This document shows positions 10,268 to 19,025 of a DNA stretch of 64,000 nucleotides, in pieces; positions within the stretch are counted from its first letter, which is position 1; every line of letters begins with the position of its first letter. Below the pieces are notes generated by a model. The model made no database searches. It saw only the letters and a list, made by a program, of their open reading frames with translations, and was not told where the DNA came from. The DNA comes from Acanthaster planci. Lineage: Eukaryota; Echinodermata; Asteroidea; Valvatida; Acanthasteridae. The stretch covers positions 950,503 through 1,014,502 of the forward strand of contig NW_019091529.1 of assembly GCF_001949145.1 (NCBI RefSeq), in the 5' to 3' direction. Position numbers and translations under genes: made by a program.

Positions 10268-10639
10268 ATGTCGACAGAAGAAGTAACTCCAATCCCAGCA
10301 CCAAGTCCGACCAAGACTCAAATTCAAATGGTTACGAAAGTTAAAAATCCCAAACGCGTGGAGCAAGGCAGAAAATTAGCGGAACGTAACAAGAAAATGA
10401 AGCAGCAACTTGCAAAGATGAAATTAGGCGAAGCGAGTGAAACAAGTGACCAGAGCTCGGAAAATAAAATTTATAAAATGGTTACGGAAAATAAAAATTT
10501 AATACTAGGCGGTTTAGTGATTGGTAGAATCGCATTATTTTTAATTTTTAAAAGTAAGTCGAAAGCGCCTGAGAAAGTTCAACCACCGCCAAAATTTCAA
10601 GCAACTTCACATGCGCCAGAAATTTTAGACATGGAATAA
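10268..10639 (+). CDS. Basic single-pass membrane protein of the Polinton block
   Basis: The frame is intact at 123 residues. The order is a Pro/Thr-rich N-terminus, a strongly basic helical region (residues about 24-55: NPKRVEQGRKLAERNKKMKQ), one transmembrane segment at about residues 78-94 (LILGGLVIGRIALFLIF), then a basic and proline-rich tail. The basic part could bind DNA or protein and the tail could face the other side of a membrane. I recall architecturally similar small proteins in other Polintons. No enzymatic motif is visible. Confidence 0.6.
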   Translation: MSTEEVTPIPAPSPTKTQIQMVTKVKNPKRVEQGRKLAERNKKMKQQLAKMKLGEASETSDQSSENKIYKMVTENKNLILGGLVIGRIALFLIFKSKSKAPEKVQPPPKFQATSHAPEILDME

Positions 10640-10694
10640 ATTTTAAAAAACGGTATATTTAAAACACGGCATATAAAATTATTATATAATAAGA

Positions 10695-10808
10695 ATGAGT
10701 AATACAAAAGCTATAGACGTAAACGGCGTGGCCAATACGATTTACCACGGTGCAGTGGTTAGCCTTATTTCCATCGGTTATGCGATGCTGTCGAGTAAGC
10801 TATTTTAA
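10695..10808 (+). CDS. Small hydrophobic Polinton protein, prematurely stopped
   Basis: MSNTKAIDVNGVANTIYHGA then VVSLISIGYAMLSSKLF and TAA. The same frame stays open after the stop (IKPADLNKLSAKAVLKLTRY) to about 10890, so the original protein was probably about 65 residues and the TAA is a later mutation. It has one hydrophobic segment. Position and sequence suggest a minor virion membrane component; the function is unknown. Confidence 0.5.
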   Translation: MSNTKAIDVNGVANTIYHGAVVSLISIGYAMLSSKLF

Positions 10809-10965
10809 ATCAAACCAGCAGACCTGAATAAATTATCTGCCAAAGCTGTGTTAAAATTGACGCGCTATCTAGCGGCGCATTAGCAACGCGAGGATGACTC
10901 ATATCGCAGGGAATATTGCCCGCGAGTTTGCCCAGTGCTTGAAATATGTTTATTATAAAGTAACA

Positions 10966-12340
10966 ATGGCTGAAGGAGGATTTGATCCCGAAGAAATACC
11001 GGTACCTCTGGAAAATAGGGGAGACACAAATGTAGAGGATGACGATGACTTTTCTTTAGGCACGGTTGAAATTAACAGCGAACTCGATTTGACGTCTTTT
11101 ATTCGTGGCACGGTTAGACCAAAATTGACCATAAGCACCCGACCCAATTTAGGTTAGAACGTAACTAATCCATTGGTCGATAACTTTTACGAAAATTATC
11201 GTAAAATGGGTAGAATGGACGTACCCAGCAGACCTAATTATGATTTATTTGAATACTGGCCAAATGAAGGGCTATTTTTCAAAGGCGCACAAAGATGGGC
11301 AACGCGGGAGGTGTTATTAACGAGTAAAAAGAGCCCGGGCCAATTGATTAATCTAGAGACGATCGCCAAACACGCAAGAGATGCTGGATATTCCGGGACT
11401 GGGTTCATCGGAGATATTTCAGGATTTCGAGAGTACGTTAAAAAATAGAGCGAGGGAGTCAGACAGAGTTTAAAAACGATTCAAGCAGAAAAAATTGAAC
11501 TAAAGGAATTACCCACGGCTGCGGATCGAGTTAGTTAAATTGTCGAAGAGCTCACGAGTGATAAACAATCGCAAATGGATTTCCTAGGAGAAAGTAAGTG
11601 AGTGCAAACGGAGGGATTAAATTATTGCCAGTAAGCCGCCTTGGATCAATTGTTACAGATGGTTAAAGGGGAACTCATTTTAAATCAGGGCAAATTAGAC
11701 CTGTTAGACGATATAATTCAACAGGTGAAAAATGAATTAGAAGAAGCGACGACAGATGTGGAACGCGCAAAACTCACAGAGCAATTTGACGATTCGCAAA
11801 TCGAGAGAAAAGGCCAATTAGAAGTCATTAATAGAAAACACTGACAAAATTCGCACGCAAATTAATCGAATTAAAGAAACAATTACGTCCATCATGGATT
11901 CCGATTTGACATTAGGCGAAAGAATTAGAATTTTATTTCGAGAGCAGGGCGTTACGATCGTAAGCATTATAACGGCTTTAGGATTGGCTGTTAGTACAAT
12001 TATCGCAAGCGTGGCCGCCAGCGTAAATTCCTCGGGAACGCCAGCACCTGAACCGACGCCAGCACCTGAACCTCTGTCAAAAGTCGGAATTACCGATTGG
12101 ATCAAAAGGCAATTATGGAATTTGGCAAATGTATTGAAGAAACTCGGGTTGAAAGGGCTCACAGCGTTGCCGGGAATAATCGGCAGTATTTTAGGGTGGA
12201 TATCAAATGTGGCGAGTAAGGTGGTCTGATGGGTCGCAGAACTCGTGTGGACTCTGTTTGTAGGCATGTGTGTTTTGATGTTGACGTACAGTACGTGCAG
12301 AAGATATAAATGGATTTATAATGGGCAAAAAAATTTAAAC
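10966..12340 (+). pseudogene. Large Polinton structural/membrane protein, broken
   Basis: Collinear pieces are an acidic N-terminus (MAEGGFDPEEIPVPLEN onward, stop at 11155), NPLVDNFYENYRKMGRMDVP and DLFEYWPNEGLFFKG (11173-11448), a coiled-coil stretch (11641-11844, GKLDLLDDIIQQVKNELEEA) and a C-terminal part (11894-12229, LGERIRILFREQGVTIVSII then TALGLAVSTI, a PAPEPTPAPEP linker, and ALPGIIGSILGWISNV). After a TGA at 12227 the frame continues hydrophobic (ELVWTLFVGMCVLML). Two or three membrane segments are predicted in the last third. I recall this combination as a conserved, roughly 450-500 residue Polinton protein of unknown role. At least five stops are present. Confidence 0.6.
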
Positions 12341-12435
12341 TTCTCAAATTTAAGAAGGAGTTTTTTTTCCTTTTATTTTACTAAATTAATACTTTATACA
12401 GCAATGCTCCTACTGTCAAAGACAGTTTTTCTGTG

Positions 12436-13283
12436 TTATGCGTGTCTAAACGGTTTACGCTCTGGACTGGGTGTTGTAATCAGCTTAACATTCGGTAAAA
12501 TTATTGGTTCTTTTTCTTCCACTTGGTCGTCTAAAACTCCACCGGAATTTAAACTTGGTACATAACCCGTTTGCATGCTTTCAAACGTTCTGATGTGTAA
12601 GTCCATGTCCGAAGGTACCAAATATAACCCTGGTGTGACTACGAAATTTAGAGGCATTTTTGCGTATTGCAAAGAATCCTAGAATTGGTCAATCGATTGT
12701 TCGAGATCGGGCTCTGAATGTATTAAACTCTCTGCGATCATAATAAACTGTTGTTGCACGTCTAATTCGGTGCCAGTGGCTAATACGCTCGTCTTTGTCT
12801 GAGCTTGTGGGCCCAGTAACGCGCATATGTAAGCTGGGATTGATTCATTTACTTTTGTAACGCCCACGTCCATCAAGCTACTCTTTTTAGGAATAAAATC
12901 CCACCAAGCCGGAGTGACCGGGTCCGATTGTGAGATCCAATTTATCGTATAAGTACTCACGTGGCCAGAGCCTTTAGGCGGATATTCCCAACCAAAGCCC
13001 ATGTAAGTAGATACCGCGTATTTGTCATTGCTATTTTGATAGAACGAAACTGGATCAGTTGTCCAGCGATTCGCCGCGTCGTCCGTGGTGACTTTCGGTA
13101 ATTTGTATGCGTGCGTTAAATTGGGAAACTCAGCTGAAAACCAGTTATCTTTATTGACGGCGATCGATAAATGGAAAGTTGGCGCTCATCTTTTAAATAA
13201 AGGGGTTTAAAAAGGAGGCGCCGTGAGTTTTACGTCTCGGTAATCGGGTGGGTTTTCTTCGTACTTGACCGACTTGGTAAAAG
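12436..13283 (-). pseudogene. Polinton minor-capsid-like protein, broken
   Basis: Reading the minus strand from about 13280: YEENPPDYRDVKLTAPP, then after stops VNKDNWFSAEFPNL and STYMGFGWEYPPKGSGHVST (13020-12960). Next are TPAWWDFIPKKSSLMDVG and SEPDLEQSIDQF (stop 12679) and, in another register, AKMPLNFVVTPGLYLVPSDM then DLHIRTFESMQTGYVP with the stop at 12436. The aromatic beta-rich pattern and the DLEQSIDQ and PGLYLVPS segments match, from memory, a conserved Polinton protein that I take to be the minor (penton-type) capsid protein. Its stop lies close to the end of the convergent + strand gene. Confidence 0.55.
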
Positions 13284-13929
13284 TTATTTGCCAATTTTTT
13301 TCATAAGGTTGTTTTTAAAAACTGTCACGCATTCGCTGGCTAGTGCTTGTGCTCTTTTATTGACTTGCCCTTCAAATTCTTCTTTACTCGCCGATTTACT
13401 TTCTTTCAATTTTGTAGACGTACTTGACCTAATCTTTTTTTTCATCTCATTAAACTTCTTCAGCTCGGATGAAATCAGCGCAAATTCCTCTTGTGATACA
13501 TGTATGTTGCCGTCTTCGATTGCGTGCGAGACATATTCTTGGCATCGGCAAGCACGCGGATTTGATTGTGCTTTTTGGTTTTGTGGTCCAGTGGGTGACT
13601 GTCATATTTTAACATGGCGTATGCCCCGAATGCCTCGATCGCGAGGCTTTCCATCACTAATCCTAAGGGATCAGTAATTACTCCCAAAATGGCAGGAATT
13701 CCTATAGATGCCGAAGTTACGCCTATCGCTTCTACGCCGTATTCCATGTAACCGAGTGCAGTGAGTATCCGTTTAATCTTTTTGTAACTGGCCTCGGGTG
13801 CGTCGCGTTCTTATTGGATTTGGGATTGATTTCTTTGATCTTTTAAAGGCGGTAATTTTTTGTCGCGTTTGACTCCATTTGATACCCAGTTAAATCTGGA
13901 TAAATATTTAACTCTACGTTTGTCGCCAT
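13284..13929 (-). pseudogene. Polinton membrane plus coiled-coil protein, broken
   Basis: The ATG at 13929 begins MATNVELNIYPDLTGYQMES. A stop and frameshift near 13850 lead to YKKIKRILTALGYMEYGVEA and two hydrophobic segments (IGVTSASIGIPAILGVITDP; ESLAIEAFGAYAML), then KKHNQIRVLADAKN. A further frameshift near 13540 leads to HVSQEEFALISSELKKFNEM and a basic helical tail ending MKKIGK at 13284. The order of paired membrane helices followed by a long amphipathic helix is one I recall as common in invertebrate Polintons and reminiscent of SLATT-type pore proteins. The function is inferred only at the level of a membrane protein. Confidence 0.55.
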
Positions 13930-13947
13930 CTTCTTAAATTATAAATT

Positions 13948-14232
13948 TTATATTTTTGTGGTTAATATATTTAGCTTGATAATTAATCCATCGTTTTCAT
14001 TTTGTAAGAGCCCACCAGTTTCTGATCTCACGTAAAAAGTTAACTTGTTGATATTTCTTCGCTGTAATTTTCTGGGCGTTTCAAAGTTGCTACAGAAATA
14101 TCGATTTGTTGAAATCACTTGCAATAAATCGAGTGACTGCCCGTTGTAAAAATTGTAATTGATGTCTAATTGATGACAATAGATGAACGCAAGTTTATCT
14201 GATTCCAATGTATATCCTTTTTCAAATAACAC
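13948..14232 (-). pseudogene. Beta-rich Polinton protein, C-terminal part
   Basis: 94 residues: [37 protein letters not shown], then NKLTFYVRSETGGLLQNEND and GLIIKLNILTTKI. The terminal pattern (polar turn, GLIIKLNI strand) fits the last strands of a beta-sandwich protein I recall from Polinton structural blocks. The ATG may be internal and the 5' part lost, since family members are longer. It follows the membrane/coiled-coil gene closely on the same strand. Confidence 0.4.
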
Positions 14233-14342
14233 GTTTTTAACTGAGATTACTTTGAATTATCGATGACATTTTTTTATTTAAACATCTGAGGATTTTGACA
14301 CAAATAAAAAGTGTAAGTTTCCATTTGTTATATTAAATGGGT

Positions 14343-14558
14343 TTAAAAATCGATTTTTAAAAATTTTTCAATGGTGTTTTCCTTGTGCTTATCTGAGACA
14401 TGAAATAAGTCTTTAACGGTTGATTCAGCTCCCCCAGTTACATGTACGTCTTGGTGTGAGACGGCAATTAAGGCTCGTAGTGGTTTGCCTCTGGAGATCT
14501 TACCCTCTAAAATTCGGTTTAATTTGTATTCTATGATGCCCGTTTGATCACGTGTCAA
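14343..14558 (-). CDS. 71-residue ORF, function unknown
   Basis: MTRDQTGIIEYKLNRILEGK then SRGKPLRALIAVSHQDVHVT and GGAESTVKDLFHVSDKHKEN. The mixed alpha/beta character and the GGAEST-KDLFHV stretch look conserved, but I do not recognise the family. An upstream stop at about 14560 separates it from further weakly open sequence. It belongs to the minus-strand block of the element. Confidence 0.4.
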   Translation of the reverse strand: MTRDQTGIIEYKLNRILEGKISRGKPLRALIAVSHQDVHVTGGAESTVKDLFHVSDKHKENTIEKFLKIDF

Positions 14559-14622
14559 TTGAACATTTTAATTCTTTTAAAGTTTCACTTTTTTTTTTCT
14601 GGATATTTGACGAGTCAATGGG

Positions 14623-14811
14623 TCACTTGCGATGATCAAATAGGGAAGTATAGGGATCTATTTTAACGTACATTCGGTGCTTGTTTGTGTAAGGCTGTTT
14701 AACTACGTAATCCATTTTATTAAGGTCATCAATGTCGTGACTGGCTTTATAAGCGTTTATGGTATTAGATGGGAGATTAATTAAATTTTCAATGTAAAAT
14801 TTAATATTCAA
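14623..14811 (-). CDS. 62-residue ORF, probable C-terminal exonless fragment
   Basis: MNIKFYIENLINLPSNTINA then YKASHDIDDLNKMDYVVKQP and a basic aromatic tail. It overlaps the end of the upstream cysteine-rich ORF (14801-15013) by a few bases in a different frame. A frameshift may therefore have split one longer protein that had a cysteine-rich N-terminus and this tail. No function is recognised. Confidence 0.35.
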   Translation of the reverse strand: MNIKFYIENLINLPSNTINAYKASHDIDDLNKMDYVVKQPYTNKHRMYVKIDPYTSLFDHRK

Positions 14812-15013
14812 TAATTAGCCCAATTTCGTATAAATCAGCGTCGAGTTTAGTCACTGAATCGGGCAGTGAATCGGTTTCTCGCATGTGCCTCAGCTTTTTA
14901 TGCTTGCCGTTTACGAGCACCACGTGATCCATTCCTTCTAACTCGATACAATTTACGCAGCAGTTGCAAGCGGTGCAACTGAAACACTCTATACAATTGC
15001 TGCACTCGTACAA
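14801..15013 (-). CDS. Cysteine-lattice protein, proximal part
   Basis: 70 residues. The first 22 hold eight cysteines mostly every third residue (MYECSNCIECFSCTACNCCV), followed by a normal acidic/basic region (GMDHVVLVNGKHKKLRHMRE) ending LDADLYEIGLIIEY. The period-three CxxCxxC pattern continues that of the ORF at 15223-15504, with about 210 bases of unlike DNA between them. I infer one original gene cut by an insertion or rearrangement. It could bind metal or be a disulfide-stabilised virion protein. I know no named family. Confidence 0.5.
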   Translation of the reverse strand: MYECSNCIECFSCTACNCCVNCIELEGMDHVVLVNGKHKKLRHMRETDSLPDSVTKLDADLYEIGLIIEY

Positions 15014-15222
15014 AATGGGTCAATGAACCCTCGCAAACGCTCGTTCGAAGGTTGGTCTATTTACGTGTGCACACGAGGGTTATCGAGCGAGTTCGAGCGA
15101 GTTCGAGTGAGTGCGGGGTATTGCGAGACCTCTCGAGCAGTTACGAGACCCTGGAAAACGCACGTAAACGGCCATAAGTCCTCGTACTTGCTCGCATTTT
15201 CATGGGTACTTCAATTTAATCA
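15014..15222. repeat. Possible insertion splitting the cysteine-lattice gene
   Basis: This stretch is GC-richer and contains GCGAGTTCGAGC direct repeats (about 15085-15110), unlike the AT-rich coding DNA on both sides. ATGGGT occurs near each edge (15015-15020 and 15202-15207), a possible 6-bp target duplication, and CTCGTAC also occurs near both edges. Both observations are short enough to be chance. Confidence 0.35.
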
Positions 15223-15504
15223 TTAGTGTAACTGTCTTCGCAAGGCACTTGAATTTTGACAGTTGTATGAATTTAAACAATATACGCAATTTATACACCT
15301 GCCGTAGTCATCACAAGTGGAGCAATGATTACATCTGGCGCAGTCGTTACATTTATGGCAATTGTGGCACTCTTTACAATTTATGCATGTGCATAAATGG
15401 TAAGAATTTAAACAGTGTAGGCAATTGCATGAATCTATCAAATCGATTGAATTTCTTGTGTCTTTGCAAAAATAACAATTCACATTTGTTTTATGGTTTA
15501 TCAT
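15223..15504 (-). CDS. Cysteine-lattice protein, distal part
   Basis: 93 residues with 19 cysteines. The central run is almost wholly CxxC steps (CINCKECHNCHKCNDCARC), with Asn, His and Lys filling the other positions. The N-terminus has a CYFC pair, and LNSYHLC and LNSYNC recur, which suggests an internal duplication of about 40 residues. The last residues (SSALRRQLH) may come from the adjoining insertion. The regular spacing could support a metal cluster or a ladder of cysteines on a beta-helix. The frame is open, so the pattern has survived although the neighbouring genes have decayed. Confidence 0.55.
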   Translation of the reverse strand: MINHKTNVNCYFCKDTRNSIDLIDSCNCLHCLNSYHLCTCINCKECHNCHKCNDCARCNHCSTCDDYGRCINCVYCLNSYNCQNSSALRRQLH

Positions 15505-15525
15505 GTTTTTTATATTTTTTTACTT

Positions 15526-15689
15526 CTATATTATGTCAATGGCGCATAAATCATTTGGAATAAATATTTCATTCGGCTTGTAAACTTGTTTACCGGTCTT
15601 TGTCTTTCTCACGAAACAAATGCAGTGCCTTTGGCTTTGCACGTCTGGCTTTTTCTGCGCGATTTAATCTCGTTGCGATTCGTAGCCAT
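15526..15689 (-). pseudogene. Small basic Polinton protein, frameshifted
   Basis: The ATG at 15689 starts MATNRNEIKSRRKSQTCKAK, rich in Lys/Arg. A frameshift near 15625 leads to CFVRKTKTGKQVYKPNEIFI and PNDLCAIDII with a TAG at 15526. About 55 residues in the intact form. It is the outermost recognisable coding sequence on this side. A small basic protein could coat DNA; no family is named. Confidence 0.4.
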
Positions 15690-16699
15690 TGAGGATTAAT
15701 TTAGCATATGCAAATTTAGTGACTAAAGTTTGAGTCATTTGATTTTATAAAATCATTTTTTGAATGGGAGGGGGGCTGGGCAATAATTTCGCCCAAAGTT
15801 AAAGTACATGTAAATGTGTTGCATATTCAGTGAAAACAAAATGCTACATTGAATTCTCTATTAATAAAAACAATACACTGCATTTAAAAATGAAAACTGC
15901 TCTTGTTATATTGGTCTTATTAGTTCACTATCCCAAATTTTATTTAAACATTTAACAAAGGTTTATTGTGTTACAGAATGTCTTTCAAAAGCTATGGAGT
16001 AAGGAAAGTTTGACTTAGTTTTCTTGTATAGCTTGAACTGTCAACCATTGAGCTCCCCTAAAAGCTGTCCTCTCAGGCTCAGGATCTGATGCTGTTACAG
16101 TGTATTCAAAGATGGCAGAAAGGAATCTTGTACTTTTGATGTTTCACCTCATCAATTATTCAAGTACCGGTATGGTATTACACCCATAGGGAAGTTTCTT
16201 AAAGTGGGTGCATTTTGAAAAGTAAACCCCTCTGCATCGCTCTATGGACTACTGTGACTCCATATTCCACCACTTTTAAGGGTACACACAGACTTCACAG
16301 CTCTTCTCTCTTTGGCAATTCTGTATTTCTAGACCCCTGGTCCAGGAGTGCCTGGTACTGTATTATTCCTGTATGCTGTGTTCAATTGGTTGGCTATAAC
16401 ATTTTACTGATGCAAGTGTTATCCATTCTTACACGTAGATGATAATGTCTGCAAAGATTTTAAAACAACCTGTGCCACACCACCCCCTCCCCCAAAGAAT
16501 CATAAGTGATGGTTTATTTTATTTGCTGATGGATTCAAGCCAATTTCTTGAACTGCAGCAGTTCATCATAAGTAAGGATGACTCCAAAATTGTGCAAGCA
16601 AGTTAAGAAATGTTTTTGAGTATCAGCAGTATTCTGGAAATGGCCTATAGAGTAATCTGATAATTGATTAGAAATTCTTCATTCACAAGTACTGGCATG

Positions 16700-17115
16700 A
16701 CCGGTGGTAGACACAGGTGCGTATTGGAAGTCTGATGCCTCATACATATACCAGTAGGTCCGATGCATCAAAAGTCAGAATTATCAGACTTACTGTATGA
16801 GGTGTCAGAATAATGAGGCGTTTGATTTATGGGCATTTTTTTTTTCAGCCTCATAGTTCTGACGCCTCATAAATTGGATGTCGGACCAACAAGGTGTCAG
16901 ACTTAATACAAGGTGTCAGTGCGATTGACTGTGAAACATAGAGGTGTGCAGGCCCACGCAATGCATTGCCTGTGAGCGAGATTCAACTTTGTTCCCAACT
17001 CGTGCCTGTGGTACTGACCCTGTTAGGAAAACTTTATCAAGCAGACTACCTGCACAGTTCATACACTGGTCCAGTATTTTTTTAATGGGGCGTCGGACCT
17101 CTGAGTTGTCAGACT
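16700..17115. repeat. GTCRGAC/CCTCAT motif cluster
   Basis: Short motifs (GTCTGATGCCTCAT, GTCCGATGCATC, ATCAGACTTA, GAGGTGTCAGAA, GACGCCTCATAAA, GATGTCGGACC, GGTGTCAGACTTA) recur about a dozen times in both orientations over 400 bases. They may be a decayed tandem or foldback element. Related GGTGTCRGACGTAC units lie at 54.0-55.5 kb. Confidence 0.5.
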
Positions 17116-17157
17116 TATGGACTTTTTTGTAAGCTTACTAGACTTACTTAGAACTCT

Positions 17158-17210
17158 ACCATGTCTTTGGGGTCAGCTAGTAACTTACTAGCTGACCCCG
17201 AAGACACGGT
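17158..17210. repeat. Near-perfect 53-bp palindrome
   Basis: Arms 17158-17183 and 17185-17210 are inverted copies with a one-base centre and two or three mismatches (ACCATGTCTTTGGGGTCAGC against GCTGACCCCGAAGACACGGT). It has essentially no loop, so it would extrude as a cruciform or be a relic of a head-to-head duplication. Confidence 0.85.
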
Positions 17211-18902
17211 AGCGACCTCTAACCAGTTTGATGCAAGAGACAGTTTGGACAGAGGTGCAGGTAGTGCTCCATTTAAGAAAAAATTTTTTAACAGCTCAAT
17301 TTTAATTATCTAATCTGACAGTACAAAAATATGTACATGAATGCACAAAAACCAGGGAAAAAATGTTACAGTTGCACATTGCAGTTGTTGAACGTTGCAG
17401 TAGCTGTGCACTAAATCTATAGACAGGAAAATAATAAATGTATTTAACAAAATTGGGTTTTGTTTCAATCCTTGATTCATGTCTTTTGGCACTTCTGTAA
17501 CTAAAATATAGGATATGCTATAATGATGAAAAACTAGAGGCACGATACAACATTATTTTCTGTACTTTATAATGAATCAAAGTACAACCATCACACTTAC
17601 CTCTCCCAAAAAGCAACAAGACCTGCAGACCCAGCCACCCATGACACATGCACTCTAGGTAACAAAGTGTTCAAAGTAAGGCCAAAATACACTTTTAAGT
17701 TCCACTTATTAAAATCACCAAACAAATTCATGCACATTCAGCATTTTCAGCACTTTCAATAACATTAGTGTAAGCTGTAATGTTTTAGTTTAAACTTATT
17801 ATCCGAGTACTTGGCCATAAGGAGGCCTGGTAAAACTGGCATCAATTCAACTTTGATTGTAAAATAAGGCACCTAAATATTTACAATTACAAACCCGTTA
17901 ATGATCTGCTGGTTATCAAATCACTGGCACAATGGCAGAATATGCCGCTACCCACCTCTTCCACATCATAGCCGGCTACATGTCGTGCTTGACTGCTCAC
18001 ACACAAAATATGCACAGGGCTTCACCAAATGACCTACATGTAATCATATCGTGCCTTTGTTAGAACTGCCCATGTTCAAAATGACCATTTTTGAATGGGC
18101 GGCTGAACTCGTCAAACGGCTGATTAGACTTTCTCCTGTATTCATGGTTTGGGAGGAAGTTTTTTTTTAGAAGGGAAATACAATTCTATCATCAGGCTTT
18201 CTCCATGTCAATTTACTATCACAAACCTGCTTAGGACATGTGGTGAACATCAAGTCACTTGTGTCACATTTGGGTCACTATATTTACTGTAAAAATTTCA
18301 ACACCATCAGCAAAGACATGATTCTCAGCATGCACATTACATTGTTTACACGTGTGTGTGCGTTGATTCACAGAACTCACTTAAGATGAGATACATATAC
18401 CGGTAGCATATACTGTTCCAGATGGCAGCAGACCCAGTTCGGTCATTCTTTCAAAATAACAAATTTTAAAAATGTTTTCTTCACACAAACAATTTTGTCA
18501 GACTTTTTCAACAGTAATATAAATTAATGACATTTCATTTTTATTTGTGTACATGTAACTTATTCTGTTTTATTTAATAATATTTAATAAAGTTTTAATT
18601 TTGCAATATAAATGTTTTAAAGAGGGCCACCAACAAAAAGTTTCACATCATTTGGATTTTTTTATCAAAATGTTGAAGAACTTCTCACTTATATTTCAAA
18701 ATGCCCAAAAGTCAGTAAAGGTCATCATGTAGATTCTGGTTGTCTATGGTATACTGGATTAAAATCCGTCTTAACATATTACACTCATATACATGTACTG
18801 CCAAAACAAGGTTCCAGTAAAAGTGACATTAAACTGCTGGAGTAATGCATTTGTTGTTTGCTTCACTTTTCTACTGATAGTTTTTCAAATTTGCTGTCTG
18901 TG

Positions 18903-19025
18903 ATGCCAGGTCCCTCAGCTGAGTTCATCATGCCAGAGAATGCAGATAACATTGGTGAAGAAACTCAACCTGCAGCTCATGTTGAGAGAAGTGAAGTGCA
19001 GGCATGCATTATTAACAGAACTTTG
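18903..19025 (+). CDS. CLN3-like exon 1 (start and N-terminal cytosolic tail)
   Basis: Two in-frame ATGs (18903 and 18930) open a hydrophilic acidic tail ([20 protein letters not shown]), ending INRTL at a TTG|GTAAGC donor, phase 0. The frame is open upstream to a TAA at 18843, so the start is not fixed; a CTCAG|CTG acceptor at about 18918 would allow an upstream exon and use of the second ATG. An acidic N-terminal tail before the first helix is normal for CLN3. Confidence 0.7.

Larger units (their letters stand above)
2990..15760. mobile_element. Decayed Maverick/Polinton (adintovirus-like) element
   Basis: About 12.8 kb carrying relics of the Polinton hallmark set: family B protein-primed DNA polymerase (+), retroviral-type DDE integrase (-), a capsid-like protein (+), a packaging-ATPase remnant (+), a minor-capsid-like protein (-) and several small conserved proteins. 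Genes fall in strand blocks: + 3.0-6.5 kb, - 6.6-8.0, + 8.0-12.3, - 12.4-15.7. Polymerase and integrase converge at about 6.55 kb. No adenain-type protease was recognised. Terminal inverted repeats and the 6-bp target duplication usual for the group were not found, so both borders are approximate and the ends may be lost. Most genes carry stops and frameshifts, so this is an old integrated copy. Confidence 0.9.
15760..18842. other. Intergenic DNA between Polinton and CLN3-like gene
   Basis: No gene is recognised. It contains a cluster of GTCAGAC/GTCGGAC/GCCTCAT motifs (about 16700-17115), a near-perfect palindrome (17158-17210), and long AT-rich stretches with scattered TACATGTA. The promoter and any 5' non-coding exons of the CLN3-like gene could lie here. 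I see no decisive TATA/Inr arrangement. Confidence 0.5.

Noticed and set aside
15249-15563. Plus-strand 104-codon frame rich in Asn/Cys/Leu
   Set aside because: It is the complement of the cysteine-lattice gene; the regular CxxC register exists only on the minus strand.
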